A DNA stretch of 50,913 nucleotides from an uncultured Bermanella sp. (lineage in GTDB: Bacteria > Pseudomonadota > Gammaproteobacteria > Pseudomonadales > Oceanobacteraceae): positions 1-50,913 of the forward strand of contig CAJXRF010000041.1 in the NCBI GenBank assembly GCA_913058575.1. Direction: 5' to 3'. The position numbers and the translations under genes are program-made. This document shows positions 26,012 through 35,050 of the stretch, piece after piece. The notes beneath the pieces are model-generated. The model searched no databases. It worked only from the letters and a program-made list of their open reading frames with translations, and was not told the DNA's origin. Each line of letters opens with the position of its first letter. Positions within the stretch are counted from its first letter, which is position 1.

Positions 26012-26414
26012 AGTTCCCTCTTTTATTATTTTTCATGAGTGAAGTAACGAAGCCTAATATTAGTAAACAGAGTGTTGGCTAACTGGCGTTCGGGTTAGTA
26101 GATACTAGTTCAAGCTTTGGAATATTAAGCGTTCGGAAAACGAACGTTTATCAATATTCGTGCGCATTTGGTTAAAAAGTCTTATTTCGTCCTAGGATTT
26201 CAGCGAGTCTTTAGTAGTATTACGCCAACACAGCAACAAAGTGTTAAAAATACGTTACAGGATGTCGTGTATTTAGTAGAAGTATACAAAATAAAAAAAT
26301 AGAAACGCGAACAAGCGTTCATTTATACAATAACTATAAAAATAACAGGCCCACAGAAACCTTCTAATAAAGCCCACACTTTATTTCTGTTTGGACCAGG
26401 GCGAGCACATTCTT
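26012..26414. promoter_or_regulatory. divergent promoter region between SGNH hydrolase and AraC regulator
   Basis: The region holds no gene. A perfect inverted repeat CGTTCG-GAAAA-CGAACG lies at 26130-26146, flanked by AATATT on both sides (26121 and 26153). GCGTTC recurs near 26085 and at 26315-26320. These are candidate AraC-type half-sites. Confidence 0.5.
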
Positions 26415-27434
26415 ATGTTTAGTGATATCTATTTTAGGTTATTGCTTGATGTGATGGATAAAGATCCTAACATTCAGTATACCCCTAGCAGATCGAATAA
26501 AGATTCAGAAGATCCAACGGTCACCTCTGTTAAATATTATGGGCAACTCATCAGCAGTGCTTATAAACAAAACCCAGGCTCTAATATCGGCCTTGTATTT
26601 GGAAAACACATGTCACCCATAAATGGTTGTGACTTTTCTAGGCTGCTCAGTACTGCCCAACAGGTAGGTCAATGCTTTAATTTACTGGTAAATCAATATC
26701 ACACCTTAAACTTGAAATTGTTTCCCATACTCCACACGCATAAAGGCAGAGTGAGTATTTCCATAATTTTCCCTTATCAAAACGAAAACAATGAAGACGA
26801 AACCCGTTTTTGTAATGAAACATTTTATTCTTACTGCTTAAATTCTCTAAGAGCTCTGATAGATAACAACATCAATCCATTACGGGTGCATTTGAACTTC
26901 TCTAAACCCTTGTATGCTGACCAGTTGGAAGCATTGTTTCGCTGTCCCATTGTTTACGATTCGCCTATTTCTATGATTGAGTTTTCAGAGGACATCATGA
27001 CCCGTGAATTACCCAGCTGGAATAAAAGCCTGCATGAGGTGTATTTAAGTCGAGCACAGGAATCATGGAAGGCCGTGAAACGCCTGCAAAGTTTTCGTTA
27101 CCGAGCCGTGACCATTTTAATGACCCAAGCACCCAATGGATTCAACGGTCAATATTTAGCCGAGGAAATGAGCATTTCCATTCGCGGGTTACAAAAGCGC
27201 TTAAGCGCCGAAGGAAGTTCTTTTTCACATATATGCCAGTTGGCAAGGCGAGAATTAGCAAAGGTGTGTTTGTTTCAATTACAACTTAACTTAGAGGACA
27301 CAGCATTCACTTTAGGCTTTCAAACTCAGGCGAGTTTTAGGCGTTTTTTTAAGGGGCAATTTTCTATGGGGCCTAAGGAGTATTTAACAAAACACGCGAT
27401 AATGAATAATACCGAAACCGCTCAAGTCATTTAA
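26415..27434 (+). CDS. AraC family transcriptional regulator (OruR-like)
   Basis: This protein of about 339 residues has an N-terminal arabinose-binding-like regulatory domain of the OruR/ArgR-type group. The C-terminal double helix-turn-helix domain includes LAEEMSISIRGLQKRLSAEG and DTAFTLGFQTQASFRRFFKG. The frame opens at a TTG at 26391; the ATG at 26415 is preferred because AGGGCGAG lies nine bases upstream. It is transcribed divergently from the SGNH hydrolase/foldase genes and most likely activates them in response to a fatty acid or related effector. Effector and targets are inferred from position only. Confidence 0.9.
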   Translation: MFSDIYFRLLLDVMDKDPNIQYTPSRSNKDSEDPTVTSVKYYGQLISSAYKQNPGSNIGLVFGKHMSPINGCDFSRLLSTAQQVGQCFNLLVNQYHTLNLKLFPILHTHKGRVSISIIFPYQNENNEDETRFCNETFYSYCLNSLRALIDNNINPLRVHLNFSKPLYADQLEALFRCPIVYDSPISMIEFSEDIMTRELPSWNKSLHEVYLSRAQESWKAVKRLQSFRYRAVTILMTQAPNGFNGQYLAEEMSISIRGLQKRLSAEGSSFSHICQLARRELAKVCLFQLQLNLEDTAFTLGFQTQASFRRFFKGQFSMGPKEYLTKHAIMNNTETAQVI

Positions 27435-27446
27435 ATTTTTTTACAT

Positions 27447-27476
27447 AAAAAACGGCACTCTTGAGTGCCGTTTTTA
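27447..27476. terminator. bidirectional terminator
   Basis: A-run, ACGGCACTC-TT-GAGTGCCGT, T-run, placed between the convergent AraC gene and the beta-helix lipoprotein gene. Confidence 0.9.
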
Positions 27477-27503
27477 ATTTCTACCTTAACTAATAGAAAT
27501 TAA

Positions 27504-29042
27504 TTAAGGAGCAGTCCCATCGATTTCTTTAGATGCAATGTTTGCGGTTACTGCAACATTGTAAGCTAGGTTGTCGTTAAGAACGGTTGTAGCAGCTTCG
27601 ATATCCACTGTAAAACCAGAATCGTTCACTTCAACTGCGGTATTACATAACCCATAAACATTAGTAAAAGCATCTTGAGTCGCTGCATATGAAGTCATTG
27701 AAGTATTGTCTTTAATATAAACACAATTACGGTAATCACCTAAAAGTAAAATATTAAAAAATTGTCCTTCAGAGCCATCTTTCAAGTGAATACCATCACC
27801 CAGTGTTTCAGCTTCGCCAGCATCTAATGAAGCAATCGCTGTTACGTTAGCTACTGTAGGATTAGATTCTTGGTAAGCACTTTCAGCTGCATCACCTTTA
27901 GTATCCAATTCAAATGCGTGGTATTTACCGGCACCAGACGCTTGGTTTTGTGTTTGAACTACTAAAGCATACTGAATATTACCCACATAACCTTCATCCC
28001 AATCGATAGAGTCATCTTTAATGGAAGTCAATACTAGGTGCTTAAGGTCAGCCGCACCACCCCAAAGCTCAATACCGTCATCCACGTTATTATGAACCTG
28101 AATATAGTCTAAGGTGGTACCGTAGCCCACACCCATGAAGCCAATACCATTAAGTTCATCACCACCACTTAATTCATCGCCTGCTTCCGCTACCACCACA
28201 TACTGTAAAGACCCTGAATTATCTGCATTATCAAAACCTCCAAACGTACCAGAACCTCCTTCACCATCAATATTGCATATGGTCTCTACTGTTGGATCAC
28301 CACATTTATTATCGTAACCAAAACCCTGTAATACCAACCCACCCCACTCACCAACACCGTTATAAGTGGCTGTAGCTTCACCTGCCATAACAATAGGCTG
28401 TGCTTCTGTACCGATGGCGTTAATTTTGGCGCCACGAGTCACCACTAATGAAGATTTCGAAACATTTTGAAACATAGTTCCCGCTTCTACTGTCAAGGTT
28501 ACATCACGTACCGCGCTATCAGTAGATGTTAGAGAACGATTACCATCACCCACGTTTACACGACCATCTAGACTCCAAACCACATCATTGCTAAGCGTAA
28601 GATTTTCTAAAACAGAACCTGTAAGAATACACTTTTCAAATACTTTACCATCCAGTGTGACATCTGCGCTTGCATTAACTATTTGATAAGTGCCTGCACC
28701 CGATGGACACTCCGCAGCAGGTGTAATACCCGCCATGCTTGGCGTAAAGGTTACGTTTGAATCAAAGCTTGTAGCCGTAGCGGTAGACACTTCAATAGCA
28801 GCTGCCGTAGTTGGGATACTGCCATCGAGTGCAAAGTCCCACCATGCTGTAGCTGCCGCTGGATCCACTGCACCTACATAAGTTGTTTGGTCAAATGTAA
28901 AGTTAGGGTTCGCACTGATATTGCCGTTAACTTCACCGCTGCGGCCACTGCCATCAGAGTCACTGCTGCTACTGCTACCACACGCTGCTAGGCCTGCGGC
29001 CATGACTGCTACTGCAAGGCTTTTAACTAGAAATTTTTCCAT
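27504..29042 (-). CDS. Putative surface lipoprotein with right-handed beta-helix-like repeats
   Basis: This 512-residue protein has a lipoprotein signal with lipobox LAAC (Cys21), then a low-complexity SSSSSDSDGSG linker. A long region of short strands and turns follows, rich in Gly, Asp, Asn and Thr, with segments such as VHNNVDDGIELWGGAADLKH and SIKDDSIDWDEGY spaced like beta-helix coils. I do not recognise a catalytic site. It lies 75 bp after the TonB-dependent receptor gene on the same strand with no terminator between them, so they form one transcript. By analogy with other receptor/lipoprotein pairs it may bind a ligand at the surface and pass it to the receptor. Ligand and fold remain unproven. 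Confidence 0.75.
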   Translation of the reverse strand: MEKFLVKSLAVAVMAAGLAACGSSSSSDSDGSGRSGEVNGNISANPNFTFDQTTYVGAVDPAAATAWWDFALDGSIPTTAAAIEVSTATATSFDSNVTFTPSMAGITPAAECPSGAGTYQIVNASADVTLDGKVFEKCILTGSVLENLTLSNDVVWSLDGRVNVGDGNRSLTSTDSAVRDVTLTVEAGTMFQNVSKSSLVVTRGAKINAIGTEAQPIVMAGEATATYNGVGEWGGLVLQGFGYDNKCGDPTVETICNIDGEGGSGTFGGFDNADNSGSLQYVVVAEAGDELSGGDELNGIGFMGVGYGTTLDYIQVHNNVDDGIELWGGAADLKHLVLTSIKDDSIDWDEGYVGNIQYALVVQTQNQASGAGKYHAFELDTKGDAAESAYQESNPTVANVTAIASLDAGEAETLGDGIHLKDGSEGQFFNILLLGDYRNCVYIKDNTSMTSYAATQDAFTNVYGLCNTAVEVNDSGFTVDIEAATTVLNDNLAYNVAVTANIASKEIDGTAP

Positions 29043-29117
29043 TTTATTTCTCTCTTTTTTAAATAATACAATTTTTATTTACGGGTTTTAGGTTAATCAC
29101 TTTTTATTACAATTAGA

Positions 29118-32100
29118 TTAAAAAAGGTAAGAAACACCCATTTTAAATTCAATTCCAGGCTTATATTTTTTAGCCATTTTTCCATTCTGTTCATGCTCAA
29201 TTTCAGCATCAAATAAATTTTTAATTGAAGCTTTGAAATCTAATTCATCCATGATAATTGGCTGTTTAAAATTCACATCTAAAACTGTTCGAGCAAGTTT
29301 CATTTCATCACCCAGCAGCGGGTCGGCCGACACCGCATGTAAACTTTCACCGATATGGTTAATTACAAGTGTGTATTCACGGCCTGATTCATATTCATCC
29401 AATGAAATTTGCATGTTTGCTAGCAGTTCAGGCTGTCCTTGTAGCTGTCGCTTTTTAATCAAATTTCCTGAGTCACTGTATATTTCAATTTCTGTATCAA
29501 AAAATGATGCATTTGCTGAAATACGTACGCTACTTTCTGAAAATTCAAAATCTTTACTAGCAGCAACCTCAACACCTTCGGCAAATGAATCACCATTATT
29601 ATCAAATGAATAGATAACACTATTACTTGAACCATTTAGCACATCTGCAGTTCGCTCTATAGCGCCATCAAAATCTTTTCTAAAGAGTGCTAAACTGGCA
29701 CTTTCTGTATCTGAAAAATAATATTCAAATCGTAAATCTAAATTATCAATATTGGCGGAAACTAAATTTTCATTGCCTTTGTAGGTATCACCACTGACCG
29801 TATCAATAAATTGGGCTGGAGCGACCTCACGAAAATCAGGGCGATTAATTGATTCGTAATAAGCTAAGCGAATTTTTAAGTCTTCCAGTGGAGTGACAGA
29901 TATGTTTAAAGAGGGGTATAGGTCATCATCTTTTACAGATGCTTCCACAGTATTACCTGTAATAGGATCCGTAGAAGTTTTAATTTTCATCGTACTATCT
30001 TCCAAACGCACCCCAGCTTCAACTTTTAATAAATCAAACCATTCTAGAGATGGCATAAAAAACACAGAACTATTATCCCAACTTCCTATATAGGATGCCT
30101 TGAAATCATTTTGAGGAGAAACAGAAAAGTCGCCGCTTGAAATAGAGCCATCATTAATCACACTACTAATATCTTGTTCATTTTCATAGTCATCAGGAAT
30201 GATATTTTCTTCATTGGTCAATTCATAAATAAAAGTAGAAGAGCTAACATCCCTGTCTCGACTAAGTATACCAACCCCAGCATTTAATCTTATTTGAAAT
30301 TTATCAGTTTCCAATAATTGAATATCTCCTGCTATTTGAAAATCAGTGGCGTCATCTTCTAACTTCGTAAAACTTCGCTGAGGGCTAGTACTCATATCTA
30401 TAGTGGTGAGTGCTGTTTCGTCTTGAGCTAGTGGATTAAATATGTCATCAACAGCGATACTATTATCATTAGTCAATGTATATGAGCGGCTATCTGGGGC
30501 ATCCAATTTGGCCTTAGCAAAAGTAGCCCCCCATTTAAAGTGAGCATCTAATAATTCAGGAGTATCAAAGTCCCCTGTGAACTGCTGCATGAAAAATTCA
30601 CGTTCTTGCCAAGAATAATTTCGGTTAATAGTAAAGTTTCGATACTCACTTCGAACACCTACTTCTTCAGAAGAATCAATTTGAGTTTGGCGCAGTAACA
30701 TGGTGTTTGACATAACGCTATAGTTATCGCTAAGTAATGACAACGCTAATGCACCGCTTAAATCGATATCATTTACCACACGGGTTTCAACGTATTCATC
30801 TTCTTCAATAGTACTTCCATTACCCAAATTATTATAAGTCGCATTATCTGTTTCGGTTTTTTTCCACTCATTAGAATACCGACCGGTGACTTTATAAGCC
30901 AAATCACCAAAACTATATTCACCAATTAAATCACCCACACTTGCTTCAAGACTAAGATCGGGTTTGATGTTGATGTTTTCGGTTTGCCATTGATCGTGAT
31001 TCAAAAGCGCTACTCCTTCCTCACCTGTCACGGCACCTGCCCCACGAGTATTGGCGTAATTCTCGGCAGCCGAAGATAAATTTCGATCACTTGACCCAAA
31101 CCCTAATGCTTCCATGCCCGACGTTTTTTGAACCCTGGCGGATTCACCGGTTGTACCGGTTAAATGGCCAGTACTAACAGATAACTTACCTTCAAAACTA
31201 TCTGGAGCTTCGCGAGAAATAATATCGATGGTAGCGCCAGCTGAATCCGCAGGGCGATGTGGGTTAGCTGTTTTTTCAACATTAATTGAAGATATGATTC
31301 CTGACGGAAATAAATCTAACGGCACCACTCGGCGAGTAGGATCAGGACTAGGAAGCGATGCTCCGTTAAATAAAACAGAGGTATAGCGCTCGTTCAAACC
31401 TCGCACCACCGCATATTTTCCGCCGGCAATGCTAACACCCGATACGCGCTTTAATGCAGAAGCTGCATTTGAGTCGCCAAAACGAGAAAATTGCTCGGCC
31501 CCTATGGCATCTAACACACCACTGGCATCCCGTTGTTGAGCGGTCACCGTAGAAGGAACATAAGACCCCACGGCCAGAACTTCTTCAATTACCCCCTCCC
31601 CCGACATGCTTAAATTTAAATTCACATTGGTAGAGACTTGTGAAATAACCCGAAGGCGTTTCACTTCACGGTTGCCGTAATTGGGGTGGGCGATTTTTAA
31701 TGCGTATTCACCGCGGGGGATTTCCAGTTGGTAAAACCCTTTATTGTCGGTAGTGGTGGTATAGGCTGTGCCCACGACTGAAATAATCGCTGACTCTACA
31801 CCGCCACCGGTTTCATCAGACTCGAGGTAACCTGAAATTTTACCCAAGGCACTGGCTTCACCTGTGTCTTTTCCTGGAACATACAAAGCCACATCTGCCA
31901 TGGCTTCACCGGCTATCAATTCCACTTGTACTTCGGCGTTTTGATGGCTGCTTGCATCAAATTCAAACTCTCCAGTTAACTCTCCATACTGGCTTAGCTC
32001 CACCTGATGATTTCCGCCTTTTAGCTCGAACGCCACAAAACCATTTTTACCTACTAATTTTTTTTGGCCATCGACTTTTACCGAGATGTCTTTAACCGCT

Positions 32101-32195
32101 TGACCGTCTTCAGTGACATAAAATACGGCTTCGCCTGCCTGTACAGATGAAAAACTTAATGCGGCAATAGTCGCTGCCAATAAATTGCGTTTCAT
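29118..32195 (-). CDS. TonB-dependent receptor with N-terminal carboxypeptidase-regulatory-like domain
   Basis: This 1025-residue outer-membrane receptor has a signal peptide (about residues 1-20). After it comes a beta-sandwich carboxypeptidase-regulatory-like domain (about 110-200; TTTDNKGFYQLEIPRGEYAL), then the plug (about 225-340, with ALKRVSGVSIAGGKYAVVRG and NGASLPSPDPTRRVVPLDLF) and a 22-strand-type barrel ending in a terminal Phe (VSYLF). The ATG follows AGGGGAATTT. Such Oar-like receptors usually import large organic ligands rather than siderophores. Its promoter carries PhoB-like repeats laid out like those of the TonB2 operon, which suggests a phosphorus-containing ligand. I could not define a clear TonB box. 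Confidence 0.92.
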   Translation of the reverse strand: MKRNLLAATIAALSFSSVQAGEAVFYVTEDGQAVKDISVKVDGQKKLVGKNGFVAFELKGGNHQVELSQYGELTGEFEFDASSHQNAEVQVELIAGEAMADVALYVPGKDTGEASALGKISGYLESDETGGGVESAIISVVGTAYTTTTDNKGFYQLEIPRGEYALKIAHPNYGNREVKRLRVISQVSTNVNLNLSMSGEGVIEEVLAVGSYVPSTVTAQQRDASGVLDAIGAEQFSRFGDSNAASALKRVSGVSIAGGKYAVVRGLNERYTSVLFNGASLPSPDPTRRVVPLDLFPSGIISSINVEKTANPHRPADSAGATIDIISREAPDSFEGKLSVSTGHLTGTTGESARVQKTSGMEALGFGSSDRNLSSAAENYANTRGAGAVTGEEGVALLNHDQWQTENINIKPDLSLEASVGDLIGEYSFGDLAYKVTGRYSNEWKKTETDNATYNNLGNGSTIEEDEYVETRVVNDIDLSGALALSLLSDNYSVMSNTMLLRQTQIDSSEEVGVRSEYRNFTINRNYSWQEREFFMQQFTGDFDTPELLDAHFKWGATFAKAKLDAPDSRSYTLTNDNSIAVDDIFNPLAQDETALTTIDMSTSPQRSFTKLEDDATDFQIAGDIQLLETDKFQIRLNAGVGILSRDRDVSSSTFIYELTNEENIIPDDYENEQDISSVINDGSISSGDFSVSPQNDFKASYIGSWDNSSVFFMPSLEWFDLLKVEAGVRLEDSTMKIKTSTDPITGNTVEASVKDDDLYPSLNISVTPLEDLKIRLAYYESINRPDFREVAPAQFIDTVSGDTYKGNENLVSANIDNLDLRFEYYFSDTESASLALFRKDFDGAIERTADVLNGSSNSVIYSFDNNGDSFAEGVEVAASKDFEFSESSVRISANASFFDTEIEIYSDSGNLIKKRQLQGQPELLANMQISLDEYESGREYTLVINHIGESLHAVSADPLLGDEMKLARTVLDVNFKQPIIMDELDFKASIKNLFDAEIEHEQNGKMAKKYKPGIEFKMGVSYLF

Positions 32196-32548
32196 AAATT
32201 CCCCTAATAAATAAGAAATGAAGGCGTATATTTTTTACTCAGGCTTTTAAGCCATACGACTTACTGTTATTCGTTGTTGGCAGGGAAGATACGAAAGCTT
32301 TATGACAAGTTTGTTACGTGACAAATTGATTGCAGCTTTGTTGCAATGACATTGCAGAAAAATGACAGTGCTTTATTGCTTAAGCCTTTATTCATGGGGC
32401 ATTTAGCGCGATATAGAAATAAATAAGTAATTATGAAACTTTTATGACAGTTAATTCAAAGCAGGTAACTATCAGAATCTCAAAGCACTACTATGCAAAA
32501 TAGGATGAATAAAAAGTACATAAATCAAACAACTAAGAAGGATTTCAA
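32196..32548. other. 353-bp intergenic region upstream of the receptor
   Basis: No gene is seen here. The main content is the PhoB-type promoter (32286-32368). The rest, up to the end of the fused binding-protein gene, is AT-rich without a clear terminator. Confidence 0.6.
32286..32368 (-). promoter_or_regulatory. PhoB-type promoter of the TonB-dependent receptor
   Basis: Read on the minus strand, the -10 box TATCTT (32286-32291) is preceded by exactly 10 bp and then TTGTCAT (32302-32308). ACGTAAC begins 11 bp further (32313) and TTGTCAC is at 32318. CTGCAAT (32329), TTGCAAC (32340), CTGCAAT (32351) and CTGTCAT (32362) continue in exact 11-bp steps. The offsets 0, 11 and 16 of the proximal three repeats are identical to those at the TonB2 operon promoter. 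Confidence 0.75.
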
Positions 32549-34333
32549 TTAAAAGGAGGGGCGTTTAAAGCTTGATATGTTTTTTCTGTTCACTTTAGGG
32601 GTTTTAAAAAAATTGAAGAATTCAATTTCTTGGCCTTTTGCAATTTCGATGGCCACTTCAATGGCGATACTGGCATCGGCTGCTGGGTCTTGCCAAACAG
32701 AACCATATATCTTGCCCGCTTTAATAGCATCATAGCCGTCGGCAAATAAAGTGGCCGAAGTAATAATAAGATTTTCAAGTCGACCAATAGACTCTAAATA
32801 TTCCATGGCCCCCACGGCCATATTGTCATCGGCCACGTATAGTCCATCAAAATGATCAATTCTTCTGGCTAGGTGCTTAGCTGCCTGACGGGACTTTTCT
32901 CTGCTCCAATAACCTGCGGCCACATCAACTATTTCCATGGTGATATCTGGGTTATTGTGCTTCTGCCTATCCAGTTCATTAGAGAAACCACTGGAGCGCT
33001 CTATGGCTGTGGAGTAACCAGGGAATCCTTGAATTTCCACAATCAAGCCTTTGCCATTCAGTGCTTCAATCATCATTTGCGCAGCCAGCTTACCTTCTTC
33101 CACATTATTAGGGCCTGTGTAGCCTCTTATAAGATCAAAGCCAGATTCATCTATGGGGGTATTGACAACCAATACCGGAATGCCTGCTTGTTTGGCTTTT
33201 AAAAGAGCCGGCAATATTTTCTTACCATGCACCGGCCATACCGCAATCACATCCACCTGTTTTTTAATCAGTGTTTCGATCTGGCTCATTTGTAAGTCTA
33301 AGCTGGCCTTTGCATCGTAGTTTATTAAGGTAAAACCTTGTTGTTTAGCCTGCTGCTGAATGATTTTCTCATAGCGTTTTTGATAACCGTCTGTTTGCCA
33401 ATGGAAACCACAAAAACCGATTACTATGTTTTTAATATTTTTCTTTATCACTTTTGGATGAACGCCACTGCCCTTGGGTTTTGTTAAAGGGCTTACCTTT
33501 ACAAGGCCCGCGGCTTTCACTTTTTGATGCTTTAAAAAGACTTGATCATTAACGCGGTATTTTTCTAATATTTTTTGGTAATCGCCATTTTCTTTAATTA
33601 TTGCTAGGCCCTTAATTAACCCGTTGTATTCACGCTCACGAGAGCGATTGGCTGGTGAAAACCCCATATAAAATTCGGTACTGCTAATTAATGAGGGGGT
33701 TAATATTTCTAGTTTGTCTTTAAGGCCATAATTATGAATATAAAAGTTAGCCGTCAGTTCATCCATGATGGTTAAGTCTAATTTTTTTTGGTTTAAGCTA
33801 TTAATGTTTTTTTCATTATTTGAAGCAGACACCTTTTGAAAGTTTTTTGCCTGATCAAACTCTTGCGTATAAGAAAAACCACGCAATACTCCCACATTAC
33901 GACCACCTATGGACCTCAAACGCCCATTCCAATTAATACGATTATTTTTTCGTTTCACAAAGACTAAGGGGGAAGTTTTATACAATAAGACCTTTAAGGC
34001 CCCTAGTTCTTCCAATTCGCTAAAGCTACTGGGAAACATAGCGTCTACCTGCCCCATGATGAGCACCGACTTTGCCCTTGCCCAAGGTAAGCTACCCAGC
34101 TTGGCTTCTATGTTCACTGCTGAAAAAGCCGATCGTACAATGTCACTGAGAAAACCTGTGGTCTCTATTTCATTACCGGTATAAGGGGGGATTTTCGTAG
34201 TGGCCACCGATACCACATCTTGGGCGACGCTAAAGCTGGCTAAGCACAGGCACAATACTAGCGGTAAACCTAGCTTCAAGGCCTTGCAATTTTTGTGAGT
34301 ACGCTGGCATGTCATGCAATAAGAATAGATCAA
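32549..34333 (-). CDS. Fusion of two periplasmic solute-binding domains (SBP_bac_3 + Peripla_BP_4)
   Basis: This 594-residue secreted protein joins two unrelated binding folds. After a signal peptide (ending about residue 38, FSVAQ) comes a family-3 amino-acid-type binding domain (about 40-275; IPPYTG, GQVDAMFPS, NVGVLRG). A linker leads to a type I sugar-binding domain (about 305-580; VDVIAVWPVHGKKILPALL, GYTGPNNVEEGKLAAQMM, GLYVADDNMAVGAMEYL). No permease or ATPase gene is adjacent, so it may be a sensor or scavenger rather than an ABC component. The start is ambiguous: a TTG at 34333 lies 11 bases after AAGGAG, while an ATG at 34315 lacks a ribosome site. Either start keeps the signal peptide. 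Confidence 0.85.
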   Translation of the reverse strand: MIYSYCMTCQRTHKNCKALKLGLPLVLCLCLASFSVAQDVVSVATTKIPPYTGNEIETTGFLSDIVRSAFSAVNIEAKLGSLPWARAKSVLIMGQVDAMFPSSFSELEELGALKVLLYKTSPLVFVKRKNNRINWNGRLRSIGGRNVGVLRGFSYTQEFDQAKNFQKVSASNNEKNINSLNQKKLDLTIMDELTANFYIHNYGLKDKLEILTPSLISSTEFYMGFSPANRSREREYNGLIKGLAIIKENGDYQKILEKYRVNDQVFLKHQKVKAAGLVKVSPLTKPKGSGVHPKVIKKNIKNIVIGFCGFHWQTDGYQKRYEKIIQQQAKQQGFTLINYDAKASLDLQMSQIETLIKKQVDVIAVWPVHGKKILPALLKAKQAGIPVLVVNTPIDESGFDLIRGYTGPNNVEEGKLAAQMMIEALNGKGLIVEIQGFPGYSTAIERSSGFSNELDRQKHNNPDITMEIVDVAAGYWSREKSRQAAKHLARRIDHFDGLYVADDNMAVGAMEYLESIGRLENLIITSATLFADGYDAIKAGKIYGSVWQDPAADASIAIEVAIEIAKGQEIEFFNFFKTPKVNRKNISSFKRPSF

Positions 34334-34532
34334 AACCCTTTAATCTCCTTCCTGCTAGCGCTTTTACCTCACATAAATGGAAGCCATTTTGGCCATATTA
34401 GGGGTAATAAGTGGCCCGTAGGCACATGAGGCATAGGCATTATCATTTAAAGCCAGTTATTCACGTGGCAAAGCTCGCCAATTGCTCCTTAGGTCATTAA
34501 AATAGCCCCCTTTTTAAACCCCGGATACCAAC

Positions 34533-35027
34533 ATGTCATCAGTTGATTACGGCTCCGCCGAGCAATACACACCCCAACGGATAGATATGGAAAATCTCAC
34601 TGATGAGAATAAGTGTGATTTTTGCAGTGCCCAGTGCTGCTCGTACATTACTCAGCAAATAGACACCCCCAGCACCATGCATGAGTTTGATGTTTTGTTA
34701 TGGCAAATTGCTCACAAAGGTATTCATATCTTTAAAGATGACAATGGCTGGTACCTTTTAAGCATGACCCGCTGTACCCATCTGTTAAGTGATAATCGAT
34801 GCGGTATTTATGAAACACGGCCCATGATTTGCCGCGAGCACAGCAGCGGTGGCTGTGAGTATGATGTGCCCATAAACGAAGGTTGTGATTTGTATTTTCA
34901 AGAATACGATGCGTTTGATGCCTACTGTAGAAAACGTTTTAAAACATGGGATAAACGCCTGGAAAAATTTGAATTGGCCCGTAAAAAATCTGAGCAAAAA
35001 GAAGCTGAAAAACAAAATAAAAAATAG
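34533..35027 (+). CDS. YkgJ family cysteine cluster protein
   Basis: This 164-residue protein has the YkgJ/UPF0153 cysteine pattern. Cys pairs at CDFC and QCC near residues 29-37 are followed by CTHLL, CGIYETRPMICREH and CEYDVP. It is believed to bind zinc or an Fe-S cluster; its function is unknown. It has a Lys/Glu-rich C-terminal tail. It is divergent from the fused binding protein and convergent with the prenyltransferase, with only 23 bp between the two stop codons. No functional link to its neighbours is evident. Confidence 0.88.
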   Translation: MSSVDYGSAEQYTPQRIDMENLTDENKCDFCSAQCCSYITQQIDTPSTMHEFDVLLWQIAHKGIHIFKDDNGWYLLSMTRCTHLLSDNRCGIYETRPMICREHSSGGCEYDVPINEGCDLYFQEYDAFDAYCRKRFKTWDKRLEKFELARKKSEQKEAEKQNKK

Positions 35028-35050
35028 TGCCCTTTAAACTTAATGGCTGC

